Of a DNA stretch of 12,067 nucleotides, positions 6,427 through 12,067 are shown piece by piece; position 1 is the first letter of the stretch, and every line of letters begins with the position of its first letter. The position numbers and the translations under genes are program-made. Under the pieces are notes generated by a model that worked only from the letters and a program-made list of their open reading frames with translations, made no database searches and had not been told where the DNA came from. Origin of the DNA: Nitrospira sp. (lineage in GTDB: Bacteria > Nitrospirota > Nitrospiria > Nitrospirales > Nitrospiraceae); NCBI GenBank assembly GCA_024998705.1, contig JACOEF010000481.1:1-12067 (forward strand), in the 5' to 3' direction.

Positions 6427-6901
6427 TCGACAATCTCAAGTAAACCCAATGACCTGCACTGGCAGTCAAAAGCGGATCTTCTAGCCACGAGTTTCTGTAA
6501 CTGCAGCCACGGGCGACCGAAGTTCCTCTATCACCTACTCTATTACGAGACGCTCTAATCTTAGGTGCTGAGCTAACATTCTGAAGGTAATGGGAGCGGT
6601 ATATCCTAATAGACGAGGAAAGTGAAGTTGTCCAGTTACATGTGACTGAACTGGCTCGTGAATGACCATTCTGAATGCTGAGAGCATCAGACAGCCCGGA
6701 GAAAAACTAATCAATGTGCTTCAGGTCATACACAATGCGCTAATAATCGTCGGCTATTCAGGCACTTCTCCGCACAGGTTCTGATACCAAACCTCTCCCT
6801 TCTCTTATCCCGACATGCTTAATCTCTCATTTAGGACTCACCTCCCGCGAGCAAGAGGATCACCAGCCATCACATGCTCACTTTTGCGTTATAGTGAGCC
6901 C
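6427..6901. other. 475-base gap between divergent GNAT-PIN and transglycosylase genes
   Basis: No coding frame with family resemblance is visible. The stretch is AT-richer on the island side. It contains a near-perfect 14-base palindrome, AGTTACATGTGACT (6634-6647, one mismatched pair), enclosed by CCAGTT / AACTGG (6632-6654), and a short bulged hairpin CTGAATGCTGAGAGCATCAG (6671-6690). These could be an operator or remnants of a mobile-element end; nothing decides between them. The right boundary depends on the transglycosylase start chosen. Confidence 0.45.
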
Positions 6902-7792
6902 ATGCCTTCCCGCTCGCATCCGCAGGCTATCATCCGTCGCAGGGGGCGCGAACACAGGGGCACGATCACGGCCGTTCGTCGGCGCGGGCGCGCCTGGCGG
7001 CATCGATATCGAGCCTTCCTCGCCGCCTTGCGACGCTTGCCCGTCACGGTCAGACTGGTGGTGGGCCTGTCCGCCCTTCTCCTGCTCGGCGCAGGTGTGA
7101 ACTGGGTTTACCATACGATCCACAAACCGTCGGAAATGTTCTTCGCGCTCGACGACGCGCTCGATAAATACCCCTACGAAACATGGAAGGAATACGGCCC
7201 GCTCTTCCGCACACATTCCACCGCCATCGTGACGCCGGATCTGCTGGCCGCGCTGGCGCAGGTCGAAAGCGCGGGCAATCCTGTCGCGCGCATTTACTGG
7301 CGCTGGCGACTGACCTGGAATCCGCTGGAACTGTATCGTCCGGCGTCGAGCGCAGTCGGCATGTTCCAGATCACCGACGCGACCTTTCAGGAAGGGAAGC
7401 GGTACTGCATCCATGACCACCGTGTCGTTCAGGACGGCCCTTGGAACGATCCTCACTCCTGCTGGTTCAACAGCCTCTACAGCCGTGTCCTGCCCAGCCA
7501 TGCCATCGAGTTGACCTCCGCCCTGCTCGACCGCGCCGTAGCAAACGCCATCGGTCCGCATCGAAAGCGTCGGCCCACGTTCCAGCAGAAGCAGGATCTG
7601 GCCGCGATGATTCATCTCTGTGGGGCCGGCGCCGGGCACGCATATGTGGCGCGTGGCTTTCGCCTGGCCCCGCAGCAACGGTGCGGCGATCACAGCGCAA
7701 AGCTCTATCTCGATCGAGTGAATGAGTTGAAGCGGAAATTTGCCCGTCTGGCTGCGGGCGAGAGCCTGCTCCGGTTCGTGCCACCTCGATGA
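6902..7792 (+). CDS. Membrane-anchored lytic transglycosylase (SLT domain)
   Basis: A 296-residue protein expected to cleave peptidoglycan between MurNAc and GlcNAc in the periplasm. Residues 1-45 are strongly basic (many Arg) and cytoplasmic, residues 46-70 are one transmembrane helix (LPVTVRLVVGLSALLLLGAG), and the rest is periplasmic. The SLT domain has the catalytic Glu122 in LLAALAQVESAGNP and the substrate-groove motif SSAVGMFQIT (149-158). About ten extra residues (WRWRLTWNPLELY) sit between these two motifs compared with the usual spacing. Three or more cysteines in the outer part (169, 187 and further on) could form disulfides. I took ATG 6902; an upstream ATG at 6815 would add 29 unremarkable residues, and neither has a strong ribosome site. 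The next gene starts about 63 bases downstream on the same strand, so they may be cotranscribed. Confidence 0.88.
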   Translation: MPSRSHPQAIIRRRGREHRGTITAVRRRGRAWRHRYRAFLAALRRLPVTVRLVVGLSALLLLGAGVNWVYHTIHKPSEMFFALDDALDKYPYETWKEYGPLFRTHSTAIVTPDLLAALAQVESAGNPVARIYWRWRLTWNPLELYRPASSAVGMFQITDATFQEGKRYCIHDHRVVQDGPWNDPHSCWFNSLYSRVLPSHAIELTSALLDRAVANAIGPHRKRRPTFQQKQDLAAMIHLCGAGAGHAYVARGFRLAPQQRCGDHSAKLYLDRVNELKRKFARLAAGESLLRFVPPR

Positions 7793-7855
7793 CAGTCTCG
7801 CTGGCCTTTCAATTTTTCATTGGCAGAGCCGGGATGGTGCGCGAGACTGATTCCT

Positions 7856-8707
7856 ATGGGCACGACCACTCCGGCGAGATCCCGATCTACCTGCGAACTG
7901 CGGGCTTCGTCACCCTGCTTGCAGCCATCACCTCCCCGCTATTCACTCGGACAACGGTGCCGGTCGCTCTATCATGCGCTGTGGTTCCGCCTCTCGGAGC
8001 GGATGCGCTGGTCGAGAACGCCTTACCGCGAAGTCCCGGTCGGTCATCTCGCGGACCTCGCTCCCTGGCAGACTGCTCGCATCGAGTCTCTCCGGGTTCG
8101 CTATGGTCTCTGCTTCGAATCCCACTACGGACACCACACGTCTCTGGCGAACTACGCCTATCTCGATCTGCTGGACCAGGCCTGGGCGGCAGCAGACCGG
8201 CCCGTTCCCACAGGCGGTCTCGTCACGGATGTGGGCTGTGCCAACTTTTGGTATGCGCGGACACTGCACCGGTTTCTCCGACCGGCGAAACTGACCGGCG
8301 TGGATGTCGAAGGATTCCGCCTCTATCCCACCGGCTACAGCCGTTACGATGCTGCCGCCGGCTACATCGAGGATCTTCCGCAGACCTCGTTTGTGGTTGC
8401 CGACTACTGCGGGATGGACGAGCAGGTGGATGTGATCACAGCTTGGTTTCCGTTTGTCACGCCGGCACCCGTTCTCGCCTGGCGACTCCCGTTGACCGTC
8501 TTTTCCCCGGAACGGCTCTTTGCCCGCATCACGCGTAACCTTGCGGCGCAAGGAACCTTGTTCATGGTGAATCAAGGCACCGATGAAGCGAATATCGCGG
8601 CCGCCTACTGCCGGCAGGCGGGGCTTCGTTCACAAGGCCAATGGGTTCATCCGCAGCCATTGCGTCCGCGGCCCCATCCTCCGGTCGCCTCCTGGTGGAC
8701 GGCCTAG
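7856..8707 (+). CDS. SAM-dependent methyltransferase-like protein
   Basis: A 283-residue protein with a probable class I methyltransferase core. Residues 121-132 (GLVTDVGCANFW) match motif I (E/D-x-G-x-G, here D-V-G-C-A-N); LTGVDVEGFRLY (146-157) gives the acidic residue after strand 2 (D150); FVVADYCG (179-186) and VDVITAWFPFV (191-201) fit motifs II and III. Residues 60-115 (WQTARIESLRVRYG; SLANYAYLDLLDQAW) form a helical lead-in that reads as conserved. The substrate is unknown. The start is uncertain: ATG 7856 is used, TTG 7820 would add 12 residues, and ATG 8003 would remove a poorly structured first 49. A longer frame-shifted reading at 7789-8538 overlaps it but has no domain. Frame, GC3 and motif content favour this one. 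It may be cotranscribed with the transglycosylase. Confidence 0.75.
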   Translation: MGTTTPARSRSTCELRASSPCLQPSPPRYSLGQRCRSLYHALWFRLSERMRWSRTPYREVPVGHLADLAPWQTARIESLRVRYGLCFESHYGHHTSLANYAYLDLLDQAWAAADRPVPTGGLVTDVGCANFWYARTLHRFLRPAKLTGVDVEGFRLYPTGYSRYDAAAGYIEDLPQTSFVVADYCGMDEQVDVITAWFPFVTPAPVLAWRLPLTVFSPERLFARITRNLAAQGTLFMVNQGTDEANIAAAYCRQAGLRSQGQWVHPQPLRPRPHPPVASWWTA

Positions 8708-8713
8708 CAGAAT

Positions 8714-8745
8714 GCGGACAACCTCCGCCAGCGGCGTTCTCAACA
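8714..8745. repeat. Fragment of the palindromic interspersed repeat
   Basis: GGACAACCTCCGCCAGCGGCGTT (8716-8738) matches the reverse complement of the inner end of the 1619-1766 repeat (GGACAACGGCCGCCAGCGACGTT), differing at three positions. Similarity fades after about 8740, and the opposite arm is not seen, so this appears to be a decayed or truncated copy just downstream of the methyltransferase stop. Confidence 0.5.
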
Positions 8746-8896
8746 TCAGTGAATCGTGACGCGTATCTCATCGAGGGCAGGCGCATGGCTGGTGGCGTAG
8801 AGCTGAGAGTAACAACGCCCACTCTTGATTTCCGGCCATACGCCATGAGCTCTATGTTATACGCTTTTTTCTGAGGACGAGAGACGAACGACGGAC

Positions 8897-8947
8897 TGTG
8901 AGGGCGGCCATTTTTCGCATCCTGCGAGGCGATCCTGGCCGCTCACA
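8897..8947. terminator. Long hairpin in the gap between convergent genes
   Basis: The left arm TGTGAG-g-GCGGCCA (8897-8910, one bulged G) pairs with TGGCCGCTCACA (8936-8947), about 13 bp of stem. Inside is a second stem TCGCA / TGCGA. It lies between the methyltransferase gene (plus) and the small secreted-protein gene (minus), where a bidirectional terminator would be useful. There is no downstream T-run on either side, so intrinsic termination of the classical type is not assured. Confidence 0.4.
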
Positions 8948-8962
8948 CAAATCTGCCACTCC

Positions 8963-9280
8963 TCACTCACGACGGAACCTCTGGCGGTGAGACTCAGGCC
9001 TCCGGTCAACTTTCACGATGTTGACGATCTGGTCGTCAAGATCGACTTCGATGTTGACGAGATCGCCCCTGCTGAATGTCTCACGCCTCATCGCCACCGA
9101 CTCAGCCATACGCAACATTTGCAATTGACCATCCTGGGTCTTAAAGGTGAGCAGGTGGTTGCGAATATTAACATGCTCAACCCAGCTCATGGGAAACACG
9201 GCGACAGGCTGAAGCCCTCTAGCCGAACCGATCGTCCCCATCCAGATGAGCGCGACCGCTATGAGAATACGCAAGTTCAT
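8963..9280 (-). CDS. Small secreted hypothetical protein
   Basis: A 105-residue protein with a typical Sec signal peptide, MNLRILIAVALIWMGTIGSA with cleavage probably around residues 20-22 (SARG-LQPV), and a mature part of about 83 residues. The mature chain is rich in beta-type segments and charged residues (FPMSWVEHVNIRNHLLTFKT; RGDLVNIEVDLDDQIVNIVK) and ends basic. I do not recognise the family; the pattern of strands and the Asp-rich stretch suggest a small beta-barrel, but that is a guess. Two adjacent ATG codons are available (9283 and 9280); GGAGG at 9286-9290 is two bases from the first and five from the second, so I took 9280. It lies downstream of the GH13 gene on the same strand after a 255-base gap, so a separate promoter is likely. 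Confidence 0.72.
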   Translation of the reverse strand: MNLRILIAVALIWMGTIGSARGLQPVAVFPMSWVEHVNIRNHLLTFKTQDGQLQMLRMAESVAMRRETFSRGDLVNIEVDLDDQIVNIVKVDRRPESHRQRFRRE

Positions 9281-9285
9281 CATGG

Positions 9286-9294
9286 CCTCCTCTC
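9286..9294 (-). promoter_or_regulatory. Ribosome binding site deciding the start of the small secreted protein
   Basis: GAGAGGAGG is a near-consensus Shine-Dalgarno sequence. Its spacing (five bases to ATG 9280, only two to ATG 9283) favours the second of two adjacent ATG codons. Confidence 0.7.
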
Positions 9295-9361
9295 GATTGC
9301 AGGTGCATGGTTGAACATGAACGGCGTGTAGCGCACAGCTAGACTCTATCGCCCATCCCAC

Positions 9362-9400
9362 CGACAGTCTGTCGCTCCTCCTGCCATTCTGCGGAGGAGC
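9362..9400. promoter_or_regulatory. Palindrome and adjoining perfect hairpin between GH13 gene and small secreted gene
   Basis: CGACAG-T-CTGTCG (9362-9374) is a perfect 6+6 palindrome. It overlaps by one base a perfect 8-bp stem GCTCCTCC (9374-9381) / GGAGGAGC (9393-9400) with an 11-base loop. The position, 3' of the GH13 gene and 80-120 bases upstream of the secreted-protein gene, fits a terminator for the first or an operator for the second. No T-run follows. Confidence 0.35.
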
Positions 9401-9535
9401 TAGGACCGCAACCTGCAGTCGCCCGCGCTACGAAAAACCTTGTGCCTCACGAACCGACGGATTCGTGACGCGCCGTCCCGTAGGGCTGGGGCGGAGAAAA
9501 CGAGTAATGAATGAGAGAAGGGGTCCGGAGGAGTG

Positions 9536-11446
9536 TTATCGTGCAAATATCAGAATACTATTGGCAGGGAGCACAACCGCTGCCGAATGGGCAAAGCCGT
9601 GCAAAGGTTGCGGCTCGGCGGTCACGCGCCCGCCGTTTCCGGCCACGCCGGCATTGATCCAATTTTCATAGGCATCGCTATTGAACACTTCGCGCCAGTC
9701 TCCCTCGCCGGGAAATCCAAGTCGATACCCGACGCGGGTAAAGTCCGCCAGATGCACAACCACCATCACGTCGCGCCCCTCTCCTTCCACCCAACGATGA
9801 AACGCCAGGACCCGGTTCTGATCGTGCACATGCGCCACGCGAAGCCCTTCTCCACGCAACGCCGCTAATCGGCGCCGCACGTGTAAGAGCTCCCGCGTGA
9901 ACCGTACGTGATCGAGCATCTGTCTGTCGCCCTGATCGAGGCCGGCCCAATGCAGGAGCAGATCGGCGTGCGTCACGAAGTCGTCGGCCCACTGCTTGTC
10001 CTCCAGAAATTCCTGCCCCATGAACAGCATGGGAATCCCGGGCGCAGTCAGGCTGAGACCGGCGGCAACACGCGCACGGCTGCGCGCAAACCAGGATCGG
10101 GGATGGGCCGGATCGCCCAGCCGGGCAATGCGCGGCTCGCGCCCCTGGTAGACGATGTCGTGGTTCTCCGGCCCCTGCACGACACGCCATGACTCGTGGA
10201 ACCCAGCGGGCCACAGACTTCGTGCCAGTGCCGTCATATTAAGCGGACGCGCGTCGGGTGCACTGGCGTTGCCGATGACATCACGGATCGCAATCCTCAA
10301 GCCATCGGTCAACGTGGTGTCGAACCCGGCACCGACCGGCAGCGGCGCGACGATGAACGGATTCACATCCCAATATTCCGCATGGTGTAACGTCTCCGGC
10401 CTCCGCGCATGCACCGTGGCGGTGAGATCCTGACAAAACCGCCAGCCTTCGGGCGCTCCATCATGATCGATCACGCTCACCTGGTCGTATCGAAAGCCAT
10501 CGACCCGGTATTCGGTCAGGAAGAACTTGGCATTCTGAATCAGAAAGTCACGCACCTCGGGCTTGGCAAAGTCGAACACCAGACCGCCGGCATGGCCGAC
10601 ATTGGTGAAATACAGCGAGTTGCGCTGACCGCCGGCCGGATCTTGCCGATCGAAGAAATACAGGCTCTGGTCCCCGAAGTCTCCGCCCGCATGGTTGTAG
10701 ACCACATCGAGCAGCACCGCCAGGCCGTAGATATGAGCGAGGTCGATCAGCGCCTTGAGCTGATTCATTTCCCCTTGCAGCTCCATCACTTGGTATCGGC
10801 GCAATCCTTTCTCGTCCAGCAATCGGTTGACCATCGCCACATAGGGAGGCAGATCGGCATCCGCCACGGCGAAGTCCATTTCGGGAGAAAAATAGTCGGT
10901 GCCGTTGTAGCCCAGGCTAAAGCTGGTCTGAAACTCCTGAATGGGCATCAGTTGCAACGCCGTCACGCCAAGGTCGGCGAGGTAGGGGAGCTTACGAGCC
11001 ACATCGAGGAAGGTACCGCCCTTTCGCGGAAGATTCGGCGTGAAGAAGGTCCCCACATGCAGCTGATAGATCACGAATTCATGGAAACGCGGCACGACAT
11101 AGCCGCACTCGTGCCAGGGAAAGTCAGGATGGCGAATGATGCATTGACTGGGAAAGGGCGCCTCCAACTCGCGGGCATAGGGGTCTCGCTTGAGTCCTGC
11201 ACTCCCCTCGCCGACCACGTAGAACATGTAGCGTTGGCGATTCTTCACACCCGGGATGAACCCCCGCCAATGCCCCTGCGCGTCTCGCGTCAGCAAACTC
11301 GCTTCGCTCCGCACCTGCTGGTTGAAATCGCCGACCACATAGACGGCCCTGGCATGTGGCGCCCAGCAACGGAACGTCGCGCCGCCGGCAATCAGATTGG
11401 CCCCCATCGGGGTATCGGAATGAATGTGGGTGAGTGACGCGGGCAT
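9536..11446 (-). CDS. GH13 alpha-amylase-superfamily enzyme, 1,4-alpha-glucan branching-enzyme type
   Basis: A 636-residue glycoside hydrolase family 13 protein that probably acts on alpha-1,4-glucans such as glycogen or maltooligosaccharides. About residues 15-95 are a CBM48-type beta-sandwich (GATFRCWAPHARAVYVVGDF). The catalytic barrel begins near residue 120 (FVIYQLHVGTF). The four GH13 regions are present: LLDVVYNH (246-252), VDGFRYDQV with nucleophile Asp321, HHAEYWD with acid/base Glu357, and PENHD with Asp430. MPMLFMGQEF-type sequence (GIPMLFMGQEFLEDKQW) is typical of branching and trehalohydrolase enzymes. A C-terminal beta-domain closes the protein. ATG 11446 is preceded by TGAGGG at a five-base gap; the upstream ATG 11485 has none. 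Maltooligosyltrehalose trehalohydrolase is the main alternative, but neighbours (no treY or glgX) do not help decide. No signal peptide, so cytoplasmic. Confidence 0.92.
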   Translation of the reverse strand: MPASLTHIHSDTPMGANLIAGGATFRCWAPHARAVYVVGDFNQQVRSEASLLTRDAQGHWRGFIPGVKNRQRYMFYVVGEGSAGLKRDPYARELEAPFPSQCIIRHPDFPWHECGYVVPRFHEFVIYQLHVGTFFTPNLPRKGGTFLDVARKLPYLADLGVTALQLMPIQEFQTSFSLGYNGTDYFSPEMDFAVADADLPPYVAMVNRLLDEKGLRRYQVMELQGEMNQLKALIDLAHIYGLAVLLDVVYNHAGGDFGDQSLYFFDRQDPAGGQRNSLYFTNVGHAGGLVFDFAKPEVRDFLIQNAKFFLTEYRVDGFRYDQVSVIDHDGAPEGWRFCQDLTATVHARRPETLHHAEYWDVNPFIVAPLPVGAGFDTTLTDGLRIAIRDVIGNASAPDARPLNMTALARSLWPAGFHESWRVVQGPENHDIVYQGREPRIARLGDPAHPRSWFARSRARVAAGLSLTAPGIPMLFMGQEFLEDKQWADDFVTHADLLLHWAGLDQGDRQMLDHVRFTRELLHVRRRLAALRGEGLRVAHVHDQNRVLAFHRWVEGEGRDVMVVVHLADFTRVGYRLGFPGEGDWREVFNSDAYENWINAGVAGNGGRVTAEPQPLHGFAHSAAVVLPANSILIFAR

Positions 11447-11601
11447 GGATGCCCTCACGAGAAGCAATCGCCGAAACGGCTGCATCCTATCCGAGGCCGC
11501 TCAACTCGGCAAGAGGCAGCTAACGGGCCGATGGCAGAGCGCGTATCGCGATTCACCTGTGCGAAGGAGGATGCCGACAATCAATGCGACAAAACGACAT
11601 C

Positions 11602-12067
11602 TCACGTCCGACAGCGAGATCGGATCACATCGAAAATCTGTTCGGCTGCAGCCTCCGGAGAGGTGACCGTAGTATCGATAGTCAGGACCGGCGAGGTCGG
11701 TGCTTCGTAGGGTGCCTGTAACCCCGGCACAGTGGACGACTCCCCTTGCAGTCCTCGCTTGTACGTCCCCTTCTTATCGCGCTGCATGCAGACCTCCAGC
11801 GGACATTCAATGGAAACTTCCAAGAGGCTTGGAATCAGGCTGCGCGCAAATTCCCGATACTCCCGCCGGCTCGCCGTCGCATCGAAGATCACGTTCACAC
11901 CATGCGCGAACAGGCGCGCCCCCATGAAGGCCAGGGCGCGATAGAACAGATCCCGCTCCTCTTTCGCATAACTCGCCTCCGGTGTGAGAATACGCCGGAG
12001 GACATCCGACTCCAGGACTTCCGCCGGCAATCGCGCCAATTCAAGCCTCGGCAACAACCGCGCGACA
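11602..12067 (-). CDS. Adenylylsulfate (APS) kinase-like protein, C-terminal part, cut by the window edge
   Basis: The frame is open to base 12067; the visible 154 codons are the C-terminal three quarters or so of a P-loop kinase. Recognisable APS-kinase (CysC) features are SYAKEERDLFYRAL (like 'ySkeDRdeniRRl'), LFAHGVNVIFDATASRREYREFAR (like 'G.ivi.a.iSP.r..R..aR'), LEVSIECPLEVCMQRDKKGTYKRG (like 'EVyv.cpLevCe.RDpKGLYkkA') and LQAPYEAPTSPVLTIDT. APS kinase phosphorylates adenylylsulfate to PAPS. Two places depart from the family: the LDGD before the first helix is LESD, and 'FTGId' is VPGLQ. The ATP-binding P-loop would be in the missing part. A related sugar or nucleotide kinase remains possible. 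It is followed by a 155-base gap and the GH13 gene, same strand; no functional link is evident. Confidence 0.82.
   Translation of the reverse strand, partial: VARLLPRLELARLPAEVLESDVLRRILTPEASYAKEERDLFYRALAFMGARLFAHGVNVIFDATASRREYREFARSLIPSLLEVSIECPLEVCMQRDKKGTYKRGLQGESSTVPGLQAPYEAPTSPVLTIDTTVTSPEAAAEQIFDVIRSRCRT

Noticed and set aside
6439..6469. Possible promoter TTGACT - 19 bases - TTTACT upstream of the GNAT-PIN gene
   Set aside because: Spacing is too long, the -10 box is poor, and it would leave almost no leader before ATG 6426.
7789..8538. 249-codon plus-strand frame overlapping the methyltransferase gene
   Set aside because: Ser/Arg/Gly-rich with no domain; the other frame carries methyltransferase motifs, so this is its shadow.
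10409..11437. 342-codon plus-strand frame antisense to the GH13 gene
   Set aside because: Lies fully inside a well-supported GH13 gene with all catalytic regions; mirror of its codon bias.

Overview
The window looks like chromosomal DNA from a GC-rich, Gram-negative bacterium that has an outer membrane: it carries a heavy-metal RND efflux operon, a murein transglycosylase and a secreted periplasmic-type protein. Nitrospira or a close relative is my best guess. It rests on gene types and on a long interspersed palindromic repeat that I recall from such genomes; I could not check it.

Layout. Positions 1-1349 (minus) hold the end-to-end start of a metal RND efflux operon: a periplasmic adaptor overlapping the first 40 codons of the inner-membrane pump. 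A ~148-bp imperfect palindromic repeat (1619-1766) separates it from a tandem-domain universal stress protein (1767-2621, minus). A 721-base gap without a credible gene leads to a small GNAT acetyltransferase (3343-3807, plus).

Positions 3890-6426 (minus) are an AT-richer island (about 50% GC in hand-counted lines, against about 62% in the flanks). It contains a two-gene unit: a large protein with the order GNAT, PIN nuclease, degenerate GNAT-like domain, PUA/ASCH-like domain, then a small ASCH-domain protein whose start codon overlaps the large gene's stop (TAATG). The large gene is cut by a single in-frame TGA in the middle of the PIN domain; the reading frame is otherwise open for 694 codons. 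The domains all point to RNA, so this is the best candidate for an undescribed RNA-directed system, here either broken, recoded or affected by a sequence error.

Positions 6902-8707 (plus) carry a membrane-anchored lytic transglycosylase and a methyltransferase-like protein. After a convergent gap with a long hairpin and a fragment of the palindromic repeat come, on the minus strand, a small secreted protein (8963-9280), a GH13 alpha-glucan branching-type enzyme (9536-11446) and the C-terminal part of an adenylylsulfate-kinase-like protein that runs off the right edge (11602-12067).

Apart from the efflux pair, the GNAT-PIN/ASCH pair and possibly the transglycosylase/methyltransferase pair, the genes look like separate units of accessory metabolism and envelope maintenance. 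No RNA genes, CRISPR arrays, integrases or complete insertion sequences were seen.
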